Positions 45,538 to 56,095 of a DNA stretch of 64,000 nt are shown here, one piece after another. The first letter of the stretch is position 1; every line of letters starts with the position of its first letter. A program made the translations under genes and the position numbers. Source of the stretch: Verrucomicrobiota bacterium (GTDB lineage: Bacteria; Verrucomicrobiota; Verrucomicrobiia; Verrucomicrobiales; Akkermansiaceae); contig RDYP01000007.1 in the NCBI GenBank assembly GCA_004293445.1, positions 62,001-126,000 of the forward strand, in the 5' to 3' direction. Under the pieces are notes generated by a model. That model saw only the letters and a program-made list of their open reading frames with translations. It ran no database searches and was not told where the DNA came from.

Positions 45538-47714
45538 CGCTTGCGACCCTTACCCTTTGGATAGCCGATCTTCTTCCGCGGGGCGGCGGCAGCGGCAGAA
45601 CCGTCTTTCAAAGCGACAATCTGATCCCGCAAATGCGCGGCACGCTCGAACTCGAGCTTGGCGGATGCATCCAACATCTCGCGCTCCAGTTCGGCGATGA
45701 CTCGGACCTTGTCGTAGGCTTCTTCGTCGTCGGCAACCATCGAACGCTCCAGCTTGTCCGCCGACTCCCGCTGGTTCGAGTAAAGCTGCAAGCTTTCCTG
45801 CACCGCCCGCTTCACGCCCTGCGGCGTGATGCCATGAAGTTCGTTATGCGCCATCTGCCGACTGCGACGGTACTCGGTGACATCGATCAGCTTCTGAATG
45901 GAATCCGTCACCGTATCGCAGAACAAAACGCACTGGCCATTGAGGTGTCGCGCCGCGCGACCAGCGGTCTGAATCAAGCTGGTCTCATTGCGCAGGAAGC
46001 CCTCCTTGTCGGCATCGAGGATGCATACCAACGAGACTTCCGGCAGGTCGAGGCCTTCGCGCAGCAGGTTGATCCCAACCAGGATGTCGAAAGCCGCGGC
46101 ACGGAGCTGACGGAGAATTTCGACCCGCTCCACGGTGTCGACGTCCGCGTGAATGTAGCGAACTTTCAGACCGGTGCCTTGCAGGTATTCGGAAAGATCC
46201 TCGGCGGTCTTTTTGGTGAGCGTCGTCACCAGCACCCGCTCGCCGATTTCCACTCGCTGGCGGCAGAGCTCGATGGTCTCGTCGATCTGATGCTTCAGGG
46301 GACGGAGCACCAAAACGGGATCGAGCAATCCGGTCGGGCGAATGATCTGTTCGACCACCAGCGGCTTACCGGGCTTGGACGGATCAAAGTCGCCGACCGC
46401 CTCCGCACTGCCGCTCGGAACCACGTTGAGTTTCTTGAGATCGATGTGGGTAAAGCCGCGATCATCGCCGCGCCCCTTGACCGGAATGAAGCGCTTGTTG
46501 TCCGGTCGCGAATTAACGATTTCAAAAGGCCCCGGCGTCGCGGAAACGTAGAGCCGCTGGTGCGTCATGTGCATGAACTCGTCGAAGCGCAGCGGCCGGT
46601 TGTCGAGTGCGCTCGGCAGCCGGAACCCGTGGTCGACCAGCACCGTCTTGCGGCTCTTGTCGCCCTCGTACATCCCACCGACCTGCGGGATGGTCGCATG
46701 GCTCTCATCCATCATCAGCAGGTAGTCGTCGGGAAAGAAATCCAGCAGCGTGTGCGGACGCGATCCCGGCGGCCGCCCTGTTAGATGCCGCGAGTAGTTT
46801 TCAATCCCTTGGCAAAAGCCCATTTCCTGCATCATCTCGATGTCGTAGTCGGTGCGCATTCGCAGCCGCTGGGCCTCGATCAGCTTGCCTTCTTTCTCGA
46901 ACTTGGCCACCCGGGCATCGGCTTCCTTGCGGATCTCGACGATCGCCTTCTTCATCTTGTCCGCCGGGGTGACGAACTGCTTGGCGGGGAAAAACGTGTG
47001 CTTGTCCACCTTTTCGATGACCTTGCCGGTCAGCGTGTTCACCGTGCTGATGCGATCGATCTCGTCGCCGAAAAATTCCACCCGCACCGCCGTTTCATCG
47101 AGGTAGGCGGGATGCACCTCCACCACATCTCCCCGCACCCGGAATTTGCCGCGGCCGAAAGCGATGTCGTTCCTCTCGAAAAGGATCGCAACCAAGGCCT
47201 GCAGGAAATCGTCGCGCCGGATTTGCTGACCGACCCATGCCGGGACCATCATGCCCTCGTAGTCGTCGGGCGAACCCAAGCCGTAGATGCACGAGACGGA
47301 GGCGATCACCACCGTGTCCTCGCGGGTGAGCAGCGACCCCATGGTCGACAAACGAAGCCGCTCGATCTCGTCGTTGATGGACGAATCCTTCTCAATGTAG
47401 GTGTCCGTCCGCGGAATGTAGGCCTCGGGCTGGTAGTAGTCGAAATAGCTGACGAAGTACTCGACCGCGTTGTGTGGAAAGAAGTTTTTGAATTCCGAGT
47501 AAAGCTGGGCTGCGAGCGTCTTGTTGTGGCTCATGATCAGCGTCGGCTTCCCGATCTGCTCGATGATGTTCGCCATCGTGAAAGTCTTCCCCGATCCCGT
47601 CACGCCGAGCAGCGTCTGATGCGAATTCCCCGCGCGGATCGACTTCACCAACTTGGCAATCGCCTGTGCCTGATCGCCCTGTGGCGAGTAGTCGCTGGTG
47701 AGTTTGAAAGCCAT
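45534..47714 (-). CDS. uvrB: Excinuclease ABC subunit B
   Basis: The 726-residue protein has Walker A GVTGSGKTFTMAN (about residues 38-50), the damage-verifying beta-hairpin region YFVSYFDYYQPEAYIPRTD, the helicase motifs MDESHA and QTAGRAARHLNG, and a C-terminal UVR motif (KLEFERAAHLRDQIVALKD) for UvrC contact. It acts in nucleotide-excision repair. It is a little longer than the 670-residue norm because of a Lys/Arg-rich tail. A candidate promoter (TTGCAA-17-TAAAGA) lies just upstream but is weak. Confidence 0.96.
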   Translation of the reverse strand: MAFKLTSDYSPQGDQAQAIAKLVKSIRAGNSHQTLLGVTGSGKTFTMANIIEQIGKPTLIMSHNKTLAAQLYSEFKNFFPHNAVEYFVSYFDYYQPEAYIPRTDTYIEKDSSINDEIERLRLSTMGSLLTREDTVVIASVSCIYGLGSPDDYEGMMVPAWVGQQIRRDDFLQALVAILFERNDIAFGRGKFRVRGDVVEVHPAYLDETAVRVEFFGDEIDRISTVNTLTGKVIEKVDKHTFFPAKQFVTPADKMKKAIVEIRKEADARVAKFEKEGKLIEAQRLRMRTDYDIEMMQEMGFCQGIENYSRHLTGRPPGSRPHTLLDFFPDDYLLMMDESHATIPQVGGMYEGDKSRKTVLVDHGFRLPSALDNRPLRFDEFMHMTHQRLYVSATPGPFEIVNSRPDNKRFIPVKGRGDDRGFTHIDLKKLNVVPSGSAEAVGDFDPSKPGKPLVVEQIIRPTGLLDPVLVLRPLKHQIDETIELCRQRVEIGERVLVTTLTKKTAEDLSEYLQGTGLKVRYIHADVDTVERVEILRQLRAAAFDILVGINLLREGLDLPEVSLVCILDADKEGFLRNETSLIQTAGRAARHLNGQCVLFCDTVTDSIQKLIDVTEYRRSRQMAHNELHGITPQGVKRAVQESLQLYSNQRESADKLERSMVADDEEAYDKVRVIAELEREMLDASAKLEFERAAHLRDQIVALKDGSAAAAAPRKKIGYPKGKGRKR

Positions 47715-47813
47715 CCCGCGCCCTCTTTAGTCGCGGACCCTGACCCTTGCAAGGAACCACCCTCAAACATGGCGGCGCGGCGAACACCCGCTCCGGACAC
47801 CAAGCGGCCCAGC

Positions 47814-48197
47814 TCAGGCTCGGAACTGCCAAAGCGTATCCGTCTCGCGTTCACGCCATGCAGGTCGACGCGAGATCGGATCACTCAAGGCACGCGACGC
47901 CTTGCGCCCCCCGGCATACAGAAAGTTGTCGCAGCAGATCTCCACCACCTCCAAGCCCATGTAATAGGTATCGTGCAACGTTGTCACCGCGTCCTCGCCA
48001 AACACCTCAGCCAAATGGCCGCGCAGCAAGGCAGCCTCCCACCAACCCAGAAAAAGAAACGCGGGCGTCTCGCCATAAGCGCACTTCGAACGGATCAATC
48101 CGGCAACAGCATCCGCATCCCAGAAATCCTCCAGCACCAGCTCGGAAACAACGGAGACGCTATCGGGAAAGGCCGCAGAATCATGTCGAGTGATCAT
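47814..48197 (-). CDS. Hypothetical protein
   Basis: From the ATG at 48195-48197 the product is 127 residues with no motif I recognise. Its middle is moderately hydrophobic (PAFLFLGWWEAALLRGHLAE) and the C-terminus is Arg-rich (SRRPAWRERETDTLWQFRA); there is no signal peptide. It lies between uvrB and comM on the same strand. The frame could start earlier, at 48233. Confidence 0.5.
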   Translation of the reverse strand: MITRHDSAAFPDSVSVVSELVLEDFWDADAVAGLIRSKCAYGETPAFLFLGWWEAALLRGHLAEVFGEDAVTTLHDTYYMGLEVVEICCDNFLYAGGRKASRALSDPISRRPAWRERETDTLWQFRA

Positions 48198-48343
48198 CGA
48201 TGGAAATCGCAACTTGGTTCGCCTCTGCTCCAAGCAAACCCCATGCCTCCCCGTCCGATTTCATCGCCGATCGGCCAAAATTCTCTCTGCATGCATGCCA
48301 CTCATCCTCGGGACCCGAAGGAATGAACCGAGGCGTTTCCAAC

Positions 48344-49876
48344 TCACGAAAACAAGTTCCGGTCCAGCGAACGATACTGGATCGCTTCGAGCAAATCATT
48401 CGGCCGGATCGCCTCCGAGCCGGCAAGATCGGCGAGAGTGCGCGCCACCTTCAGGATGCGATCGTGCGCCCGGGCAGAGAAATTGAGCTGCTCCATCGCA
48501 TGCTCCAGATAGGTCGTCGATTCCGCATCAAGCTGACAGTGCTCCTTCACCTGACGCGCACCCATCGCCGAGTTGGTCCGCGCAGCACCCCGCGCGAAAC
48601 GCCGCCGCTGGATGTCCCGCGCCATCGTCACCCGCTCCCGGATTCCTGCGGACGACTCGCCCCCACTCGCCGTGGCCAGCTCACGATACTCAACCAGCGG
48701 CACCTCGACATGGAGATCGACGCGATCGAGCAGCGGCCCCGAAATCCGCTGGCGATAACTCGCGATCTGCCGCGGCGAACAGCGGCACTCCCGCTTACTA
48801 TCGCCGTAGTAGCCACAAGGACATGGATTCAAGGCCGCCACCAACATGAACCGCGCCGGAAAGGTCAGCGACCCCGCCGCCCGAGCGATCGTCACGTGCC
48901 CGTCTTCCAGCGGCTGTCGCATCACCTCCAAGGTCGAACGACGGAACTCCGGTAGCTCGTCGAGAAACAAGACTCCATGATGCGCCAGCGACACTTCGCC
49001 CGGCCCAGGATTCGTACCGCCGCCGAGCAAACCCGCATCGGAAATCGTATGATGCGGTGAACGAAACGGCCGCGTCGTCAAAAAAGCCCGCTTGAGATCC
49101 AACATCCCCGTGATCGAGTGAATCTTCGTCGCCTCAATCGCCTCCTCTTCACTCATGTCGGGCATGATGCTCGGCAGCCGTTTCGCAAGCATCGACTTGC
49201 CGGTTCCCGGTGGTCCGATCATCAGCAGATTGTGCCCCCCGGCCACCGCGACCTCCAGCGCACGCTTCACGTGGTGCTGGCCCTTCACCTCGTCGAAATC
49301 CACCTCATATTGCCGCTGCGATTCGAAGAAGGCCTTCCGGTCGAGCTGGAACGGAGCGATCACCTCCTCACCGATCAAAAATTTCCACGCCTGATGAAGC
49401 GATTCGACCGCGAACACTTGAATGCCATCAATGATCGCCGCCTCCGCTGCATTTGCCTCGGGAACGATCAAACGCAGCCGGCCTCGACGCTTGGCCTCGA
49501 TCGCGATCGCCAGCACGCCCTTGACCGGCCGCACCCTGCCATCCAAGCCCAGCTCGCCCGTAACCATGCAGTCATCGGCCACCAGCCGTACCTCCTCACA
49601 AGCAGCCGCCATGGCCAGCGCGATCGGTAAATCAAAGGACGGCCCCTCCTTCTTCAAATCCGCCGGTGCCAAGTTCACCGTCTTCGTCCCCAGCCCCAGC
49701 GACAAGCCCGATGCTGCCATCGCCGAAAGCACCCGCTGCGAAGACTCCCGCACCGCCGCATCCGGCAGCCCCACGATCATAGTCTGCGGCTTGTCAGACT
49801 CGCGCGCATTGACCTCCACTTCGACTTCATGGGCATCGATACCCCGCAGAGCGGCTGAAAACAATTGGGTGATCAT
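48344..49876 (-). CDS. comM: ComM/YifB-family Mg-chelatase-like AAA+ ATPase
   Basis: From the ATG at 49874-49876 the product is 510 residues, the usual ComM length. An N-terminal Lon-like domain ([18 protein letters not shown]) precedes an AAA+ core with Walker [19 protein letters not shown] and Walker [12 protein letters not shown], and a C-terminal Mg-chelatase part with [14 protein letters not shown]-like sequence. In naturally competent bacteria ComM is a branch-migration helicase for transformation. The start at [18 protein letters not shown] matches the family. Confidence 0.93.
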   Translation of the reverse strand: MITQLFSAALRGIDAHEVEVEVNARESDKPQTMIVGLPDAAVRESSQRVLSAMAASGLSLGLGTKTVNLAPADLKKEGPSFDLPIALAMAAACEEVRLVADDCMVTGELGLDGRVRPVKGVLAIAIEAKRRGRLRLIVPEANAAEAAIIDGIQVFAVESLHQAWKFLIGEEVIAPFQLDRKAFFESQRQYEVDFDEVKGQHHVKRALEVAVAGGHNLLMIGPPGTGKSMLAKRLPSIMPDMSEEEAIEATKIHSITGMLDLKRAFLTTRPFRSPHHTISDAGLLGGGTNPGPGEVSLAHHGVLFLDELPEFRRSTLEVMRQPLEDGHVTIARAAGSLTFPARFMLVAALNPCPCGYYGDSKRECRCSPRQIASYRQRISGPLLDRVDLHVEVPLVEYRELATASGGESSAGIRERVTMARDIQRRRFARGAARTNSAMGARQVKEHCQLDAESTTYLEHAMEQLNFSARAHDRILKVARTLADLAGSEAIRPNDLLEAIQYRSLDRNLFS

Positions 49877-49991
49877 GTGAACAGCAAAACCCTGTTCAGC
49901 CATCCCCATCGTGGCAAGCAGGAAAGCATCACCCTACGAAGCAACTGAATAAAAACGCCCATCGGCAGCAGCCAAAGGATCACCTCCAATC

Positions 49992-50365
49992 TTGGACTGC
50001 TGCAGCCTGCTGCAGCTTTCCCGGAGCCAGCCTGCTGGCCCGGGCACAGCCCCGACCAACATCCTCCGCCACCTTCTCCGCCGGTAAAGTCGGACCGCCT
50101 GGCAGTCGGTCCCTACCATTCCTAAAAAGGTAGGGCTGGACCGCCGGGCCGGCCCACTTCCCCCCGAGGGCAGATCGCAAAAGCTCGCCAAGGAACCGCC
50201 TCCTCCACCACCGGTAAAGTCGGACCGCCTGACAGTCGGTCCCTACCATTCCTAGAAAGGTAGGGCTGGACCGCCGGGCCGGCCCACTTCCCCCCCGAGG
50301 GCGAATCGCAAAAGCTCGCCAAGGAATCGCCTAGCAGTCGGTCCCTACCATCTCTCAATCCCCCG
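49992..50365. repeat. Dispersed intergenic repeat cluster A
   Basis: This fills most of the 499-base gap between comM and the PPK2 gene. It begins with a 72-base block (49992-50063) that recurs at 56711-56782 and contains nested CTGCTGCAG and GCCAGC/GCTGGC inverted repeats. Two units of about 130 bases follow (anchored by TAAAGTCGG at 50085 and 50215), and a partial third copy ends with GTCCCTACCATCTCTCAATC. Each unit holds a CCCTACC/GGTAGGG hairpin and a GGGCCGGCCC palindrome. No gene is supported here. Confidence 0.85.
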
Positions 50366-50375
50366 ACCCCCGACC

Positions 50376-51200
50376 TCAATCAATCGTCACCGAAGCCGGA
50401 TCCCAACCAATCTTCGGGAAATCCATTTTCAACCCACGCAGCGTGTCCACCATGATCCTTGCGACCACCAAGTTCCGATACCATTTGCGGTTTGCCGGCA
50501 CCACGAACCACGGACTGGCCTCGGTGCTCGTTCTCTCGATCAAATCCTCGTAGGCCCGCTGGAACTCATCCCATCGCGCACGATCCGCAAGATCCTCGGG
50601 ATTCAATTTCCAGTGCTTCGCCGGATTCGCCAAACGGGACTCCAAGCGCCGCTTCTGCTCGTCTTTCGTGATGTGCAGGAAGATCTTCACGATCGTCGTC
50701 CCCTCCTCCGCCAGCATCCGCTCGAACTCGATGACGTGTCGGTAACGCCGCTTCCACACCTCATCTCCATAGATCTTCTTCACCCGCACCGCTAAGATAT
50801 CCTCATAGTGGCTCCGATTGAAAATCACGATCTGCCCGTCGCCCGGCACATGGGGATGCACACGCCACAAAAAATCCCGCGCCAGCTCATCGTGGTTCGG
50901 CTTTTTGAAAGCTTTCACATGTACCCCCTGCGGATCCACCCGGGAAAAGACATGCTTCACGCAGCCATCCTTGCCTCCCGTATCCATCGCCTGCAGCACC
51001 ACGAGAATCCGATGCTTGTTCTGCGCATAAAGAACCTTCTGCAACTCCTGGAGCTCGTCCCGCAGTTCATCGAACAGGCCCTGCGTCTGAATCTTCCCAC
51101 CGCTCGGATGCAGCGAACAATCGCCGCCGTCCAAGGTCGCGAGATCCACCTTGTCGCCAGGCTTCACCCGGTAGCGCTTGATGGCTTCGCCAATCTTCAT
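50376..51200 (-). CDS. ppk2: Polyphosphate kinase 2 family protein
   Basis: From the ATG at 51198-51200 the product is 274 residues with PPK2 motifs: LQAMDTGGKDGCVKHVFSRV (Walker A-like), FKKPNHDELARDFLWRVHPH, GQIVIFNRSHYEDILAVRV (Walker B-like, lid) and KIFLHITKDEQKRRLESRL. PPK2 uses polyphosphate to phosphorylate nucleotides or the reverse. It is divergent from the Ppx/PPK1 genes, forming a polyphosphate module. Confidence 0.92.
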   Translation of the reverse strand: MKIGEAIKRYRVKPGDKVDLATLDGGDCSLHPSGGKIQTQGLFDELRDELQELQKVLYAQNKHRILVVLQAMDTGGKDGCVKHVFSRVDPQGVHVKAFKKPNHDELARDFLWRVHPHVPGDGQIVIFNRSHYEDILAVRVKKIYGDEVWKRRYRHVIEFERMLAEEGTTIVKIFLHITKDEQKRRLESRLANPAKHWKLNPEDLADRARWDEFQRAYEDLIERTSTEASPWFVVPANRKWYRNLVVARIMVDTLRGLKMDFPKIGWDPASVTID

Positions 51201-51313
51201 GGGGCAGGATGCTTCCCTCCCCATGTCGCAGAGGCAAGCCCCGAGTCGCAAGCTATCCGCTCTGTCACACTTTCGTCATTGAAAGCACCCGCCGCTCACG
51301 TTGTCTTTCGCCG

Positions 51314-52870
51314 ATGCCTTTCACCGCTCACCCCGACTCCGCCGAGGCCACCGGCACGCTCGTGACTGCGGTCCACGTCGGCGCCAGCTCCGTCTCACTG
51401 CTCGTCGCAGAAACCCAGCCCGACGGCAGCCACCGCGCCATCGATTTCCTGGAGCAACCCGCCCCGCTCGCACGCGATGTCTTCCGCCACGGCAGCGTCA
51501 GCGCGCAAACCACCGAGCGCATCGTCGGCATCCTCAAGGACTATCAAAAAGCCCTCGCCGAATACGGGGCCGATACCCGCACCGTCACCCGCGCCGTCGC
51601 CACCAACATCCTCACCGAGGCAGCGAATTACGACGTCTTCCTCAACCGCGTCCGCATCGCCTGCGGTCTGTCGATCAATCCGATCGACGACGGCGAAATG
51701 ACCCGCCTGATTTATCTCAAAACCCGACGACGCCTCAAGGACACGCCGGCGATGAAACGACGCTGCACCCTCGTCGTCCACGTCGGCCCGGGCAACACCC
51801 GCGCCCTGCTCTTCCAAGACGGCGCCATCTCGCGCTACACCAGCTATCGCCTCGGCACGCACCGCACCCGCGAAGCCACCGAAGGCTCCCATGCCGAGGG
51901 CACATCCATGCTTCGCGTGATCCGCGAACACACCTCCGGCAACCTTGCGCAGCTCCGCTTCGACTATCACGACGTCCAGCTCGATGCCCTCGTCGTGATC
52001 GGCTACGAAATCCAACAAATCGCCCGCTATCTCTCGAAAGGCTCCACCGCCGTCACCACCAAGGCCCTCCAGCGCGTCTCGATCGAAGCCTCGCAAAAGA
52101 GCGACCTCGACCTCGTCACCGGCTTCCAGATCGACTACCAAACCGCCGAAGCCCTGCTCCCCGCGCTCGAGACCAATCTCGCCATCGCCGAAATCTTCGG
52201 CCTCAAGGAAGTCCACATCCCCGCCAGCGACTACGAACAAGGCATCCTTCAGGACCTCCTCATCTCCGGCAGCCTCGCCGGCACACTCAACGAGGAAGTC
52301 CTCCGCTCGGCCCGCATCCTCGCGCTGCGCTACCAATCGGACCCTCGCCACGGCGAACACGTCGCGAAAATCTGCCAGCACCTCTTTTCTCATCTTCAGG
52401 AGCTCCACGGGATGACCCGCCACGATGCCATGCTGCTCCAAGTCGCCGCCATCCTCCACGAGGTCGGCACCTTCGTCAGCCCGCGTGCCCACCACAAACA
52501 CTCGGAATACATCATCCTCAACAGCGAGATCTTCGGACTCGACCGGCGCGACATCACCATGATCGCCCTCATCTCGCGCTACCATCGCCACTCTGGCCCG
52601 CGGCTCGACCACCCGAACTACCGCGACCTCGACACCGCCGACCGCATCCGCGTCTCCAAGCTCTCCGCTCTGCTCCGCGTCGCCGACGCGCTCGAACGCA
52701 CTCATGACCAGCGCGTCCACGAAATCGTCATTCGTCGCGACGACCACCGACTCCGTCTCGTCCTCCCCGGCGTGACCGACGCCGCCGTCGAACGCCTCGC
52801 CATGGCATCGAAAGCCGACCTCTTCGAGCAAGTCTTCGGCCTCGAAGTCGTGATCGACGACGCCGGTTGA
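51314..52870 (+). CDS. Ppx/GppA-like phosphatase with degenerate actin-fold motifs and C-terminal HD domain
   Basis: From the ATG at 51314 the product is 518 residues. The N-terminal half aligns with Ppx/GppA, but the usual DxGSNS motif reads AVHVGASSVSLLV and the usual GGGSTE motif reads VVHVGPGNTRALLF, so key phosphate-binding and acidic residues are missing. The C-terminal half has an HD-type domain (AAILHEVGTFVSPRAHHKHS, then ISRYHRHSGPR). It lies just before ppk1, so polyphosphate or (p)ppGpp metabolism is likely; enzymatic activity is uncertain. Confidence 0.8.
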   Translation: MPFTAHPDSAEATGTLVTAVHVGASSVSLLVAETQPDGSHRAIDFLEQPAPLARDVFRHGSVSAQTTERIVGILKDYQKALAEYGADTRTVTRAVATNILTEAANYDVFLNRVRIACGLSINPIDDGEMTRLIYLKTRRRLKDTPAMKRRCTLVVHVGPGNTRALLFQDGAISRYTSYRLGTHRTREATEGSHAEGTSMLRVIREHTSGNLAQLRFDYHDVQLDALVVIGYEIQQIARYLSKGSTAVTTKALQRVSIEASQKSDLDLVTGFQIDYQTAEALLPALETNLAIAEIFGLKEVHIPASDYEQGILQDLLISGSLAGTLNEEVLRSARILALRYQSDPRHGEHVAKICQHLFSHLQELHGMTRHDAMLLQVAAILHEVGTFVSPRAHHKHSEYIILNSEIFGLDRRDITMIALISRYHRHSGPRLDHPNYRDLDTADRIRVSKLSALLRVADALERTHDQRVHEIVIRRDDHRLRLVLPGVTDAAVERLAMASKADLFEQVFGLEVVIDDAG

Positions 52871-52965
52871 AGCCAGCAACCCTCTTTCCATCCTCCACCA
52901 CCCGGCGCTCTACGATCTCGTTTCAAGTCTTACGCCCTGCGTCCTCCAGTCCCGCGTCTCTTCCC

Positions 52966-55059
52966 ATGTCCCTTCCCTTCATCAACCGCGAACTCTCCTG
53001 GCTGGAGTTCAATCAGCGCGTGCTCAACGAAGCTCTCCGCGAAGACCTCCCCCTGTTGGAACGGGTGAAATTCCTCGCGATCACCGCGTCCAACCTCGAC
53101 GAGTTTTTCCAAGTCCGCGTCGGCAGTCTCATGCTGCTCCGCCGCAGTGGCCGCAAAAACCCCGACCCCTCGGGACTCACCCCCTCCCAACAACTCGCCA
53201 CCATCCGCCGCCGCGTGCAGCGGATGATCGATGACCAGTACCACCTCTTCAACAAGGTCCTCTGCGGCGCCCTGCGCGACGCCGGCATCCGCCTGCTTGG
53301 CATCAAGGAACTCAGCCCAGCCCAGCAAAACCAAGTCGCCACCACTTTCCACGATAGCATCTCACCGCTTCTCACGCCTCTCGCCGTGATCGATGGCGAA
53401 GAGCCCCCTCTCGCGCCCGCGCTTCAGCTCATCGTCGCCTGCCGCGTTGCCGATCATGAAACCGGGGCCATCCGCCACGTCCTCGTCCCCATCCCCGAAG
53501 GCCTCGGCCGACGCATCCCCGTCATCGGCAGCGGCGATGGTCTCGACTTCGTTCTCATCGAAGATCTCGTCGCGTGCCACGCGGGCGAGCTCTTTCCCGG
53601 CGAAGACGTCGAAGCCACCGCCTGCTTCCGCGTCACCCGCAATGGCGACATCGCGGTCCAGGAAGAGGATGCCGACGACCTCGCCGGAGAAATGGAAGAC
53701 GTCCTCGCCGCCCGCAAACTCGCCGATACCGTCCGCCTCGAACTCCCCGCGAACCTGCCGCGCGACCTCGCGAAAATCATCAAAGCCGTCTGCCACGCCG
53801 GCCCCGACCAAATCCACCGCGTCGCCGGCCCCATCGCCCTCTCCGGCTTCATGGACCTCGCCTTCGCTCCAGGCTTCGATCACCTGCGCGACGAAGATTG
53901 GCCCGCCCAAGCCACCCCGGACCTCGCCCCGGGTGAGTCCATCTTCGACGCCGTCGGCCGCCGCGACGTGATGCTCCATCATCCCTACGAAAGCTTCGAA
54001 CCGGTCCTGCGCATGATCGAAGAAGCCGCCGACGATCCCCAAGTCGTCTCCATCAAACAAGTCCTCTACCGCACCGCACGCCAATCGCGCATCATCGACG
54101 CCCTCATCCGCGCCGCCGAAAACGGCAAGGCCGTGACCGTACTCGTCGAGCTCAAGGCCCGCTTCGACGAGGCCCGCAACCTCCTCCGCGCCGAAGAACT
54201 CCAACGCGCCGGAGCCCAAATCGTTTACGGCGTCAAAGGCCTCAAAACCCACGCCAAGATCTGCCTCGTGATCCGCCGCGAAGACGGACGACTCCGCCGC
54301 TACGTCCACCTCGGCACCGGGAACTACAACGAGTCCACCGCCCGACTCTACACCGACATCTCCCTCCTCACCTGCCGCCCCGAATACGGGGCCGACGCCT
54401 CCCTCTTCTTCAACGCCGTCACCGGCCGCTCCAAGTTGCTCCGCTTCCAACGCCTGGTCCCCGCTCCGACCGCGATGAAGCCCAGACTGCTCGACCTCAT
54501 CGCTTCCGAAGCCGAACGCGCCCGCCAAGGGGAGCCCGCCCGCATCATCGCGAAAGTCAACTCGCTCCAGGACCCCGACATCATCGCCGCCCTCTACCAA
54601 GCCTCCAAAGCCGGCGTGGAAATCCAACTCAACGTCCGCGGCATCTGCTGCCTCAAGACCGGCGACGCCCGACATTCGAAAAACATCCGCGTGATCTCGG
54701 TGATCGACCGCTACCTCGAACACGCCCGCATCTTCTACTTCCACCAGGGCGGCGACCCCGGAATCTTCATCGCCTCCGCCGACTGGATGGGTCGCAATCT
54801 CGACCGCCGCGTCGAACTCATGATCCCCGTCGAGGACAGCCGCGCACGCCGCCGCCTCCTCCGATTGCTCGAAGCCCTCTTCCAGGACAATACCCAAGCC
54901 TCGAAAATTCTGCCCGACGGCTCGTCCGAACGACTTCGACCCGCCGCGGGCGAAAAGAAATTCCGCGCCCAGGAACACTTTTTCAAGGACGCGCGCCGCG
55001 CCGCGAAAGCCCGCGAACACGAGCGAGCGATGACCTTCGAGCCCCACGTCCCGAAATAG
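52966..55059 (+). CDS. ppk1: Polyphosphate kinase 1
   Basis: From the ATG at 52966 the product is 697 residues, the usual PPK1 length: MSLPFINRELSWLEFNQRVL at the N-terminus, the phosphohistidine region GVKGLKTHAKICLVIRRE and a second His region HARIFYFHQGGDP with SADWMGRNLDRRVELM. It makes long-chain polyphosphate from ATP. It follows the Ppx-like gene by 95 bases. The upstream part of the frame (from 52867) is not conserved. Confidence 0.96.
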   Translation: MSLPFINRELSWLEFNQRVLNEALREDLPLLERVKFLAITASNLDEFFQVRVGSLMLLRRSGRKNPDPSGLTPSQQLATIRRRVQRMIDDQYHLFNKVLCGALRDAGIRLLGIKELSPAQQNQVATTFHDSISPLLTPLAVIDGEEPPLAPALQLIVACRVADHETGAIRHVLVPIPEGLGRRIPVIGSGDGLDFVLIEDLVACHAGELFPGEDVEATACFRVTRNGDIAVQEEDADDLAGEMEDVLAARKLADTVRLELPANLPRDLAKIIKAVCHAGPDQIHRVAGPIALSGFMDLAFAPGFDHLRDEDWPAQATPDLAPGESIFDAVGRRDVMLHHPYESFEPVLRMIEEAADDPQVVSIKQVLYRTARQSRIIDALIRAAENGKAVTVLVELKARFDEARNLLRAEELQRAGAQIVYGVKGLKTHAKICLVIRREDGRLRRYVHLGTGNYNESTARLYTDISLLTCRPEYGADASLFFNAVTGRSKLLRFQRLVPAPTAMKPRLLDLIASEAERARQGEPARIIAKVNSLQDPDIIAALYQASKAGVEIQLNVRGICCLKTGDARHSKNIRVISVIDRYLEHARIFYFHQGGDPGIFIASADWMGRNLDRRVELMIPVEDSRARRRLLRLLEALFQDNTQASKILPDGSSERLRPAAGEKKFRAQEHFFKDARRAAKAREHERAMTFEPHVPK

Positions 55060-55075
55060 CACGACCCGACGACCC

Positions 55076-56095
55076 TCAGGACCCACCCAGTCGCGCCGTC
55101 ACCCGGGCCAAAGCCCACGCCGCATGCTCCGCGATCAATGGATCCGGGTCCTCCGCCGCACCCCGCAGCGCTGGCAAATCCTCCACAGCTCCGGTGTTCC
55201 CGAGCACCACGCAAACGTTGCGCAAGAACCTCGCGCGCTTGATCCGCTTGATCGGCGACTTCGCGAAAAGCCCGCGAAAAGCCTCGTCGTCCAAACCGAG
55301 AAAATCCCGCGGCTTCAACGCAAACACCTCCTCGCGCGCATGGAACCGCGCCTCACGCGAAACCTGCGCGAAACGATTCCACGGGCAAACTTCGAGGCAC
55401 TCGTCACAGCCGTAGAGACGATCGCCAATCGCCTCTCGAAATTCCTCCGGAATCGAGCCCTTGTGCTCGATGGTTAGATAAGACACGCAGCGCCGGGCAT
55501 CGACCCGATGAGGCGCGGTAATCGCCTGCGTCGGACACGCATCCATGCAGCGCACGCACTTCCCGCAGTGATCGCCAAATGGCGGATCCGCCGGCAATTC
55601 AAGCGTCGTCAGCAACTCGGCCAGAAAAGTCCAAGTTCCCAGCCGCGGGTGGATCTGCACCGTCGACTTGCCACTCCACCCAAGCCCCGCAGCCGTCGCA
55701 TGATCCCGCTCCAGTACCGGGCCCGTGTCGACATAGTACCGCTGCACCCCACCCAGCGCCACCATACCCTCGTCCATCCGCTTCAACATCTTTTCGACGA
55801 TATCGTGATAATCGTCGTTCCATGCGTACCGCGCGATCCGATACCCTTCTCCAGCAGTACGACCCGGATAGTAGTTCAGGGCCAGACAGACCACCGAGCG
55901 ACAACCCGCCAGTACCTCCCGCGGATCGCAACGACGCTCCGGCGTCCGCTCCATCCACGCCATCTCACCGTGACAGCCATCCGCGATCCACTCCCGAAAT
56001 TCCCCCGCATGCGCCGCCTCCGCCGCCGCGGCAATGCGACAATCGTCAAAGCCGACTTCCCGCGCCAAGCGCCTGATCTGGTCCACCGCGCTCAC
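55076..56095 (-). CDS. queG: Epoxyqueuosine reductase
   Basis: From the GTG at 56093-56095, which overlaps the aroK stop, the product is 339 residues. It has the N-terminal cobalamin-binding region (RYAWNDDYHDIVEKML, GPVLERDHATAAGLGWSGKS), two 4Fe-4S motifs (CGKCVRCMDACPTQAI and CDECLEVCPWN) and C-terminal HEAT-like helices. It performs the last step of queuosine synthesis in tRNA. The frame stays open upstream but that part overlaps aroK. Confidence 0.94.
   Translation of the reverse strand: MSAVDQIRRLAREVGFDDCRIAAAAEAAHAGEFREWIADGCHGEMAWMERTPERRCDPREVLAGCRSVVCLALNYYPGRTAGEGYRIARYAWNDDYHDIVEKMLKRMDEGMVALGGVQRYYVDTGPVLERDHATAAGLGWSGKSTVQIHPRLGTWTFLAELLTTLELPADPPFGDHCGKCVRCMDACPTQAITAPHRVDARRCVSYLTIEHKGSIPEEFREAIGDRLYGCDECLEVCPWNRFAQVSREARFHAREEVFALKPRDFLGLDDEAFRGLFAKSPIKRIKRARFLRNVCVVLGNTGAVEDLPALRGAAEDPDPLIAEHAAWALARVTARLGGS

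Noticed and set aside
49934-50379. Several small ORFs in cluster A (e.g. MVGTDCQAVRLYRR type)
   Set aside because: They are frames through the repeat units and recur with the repeats; no start context or homology supports them.
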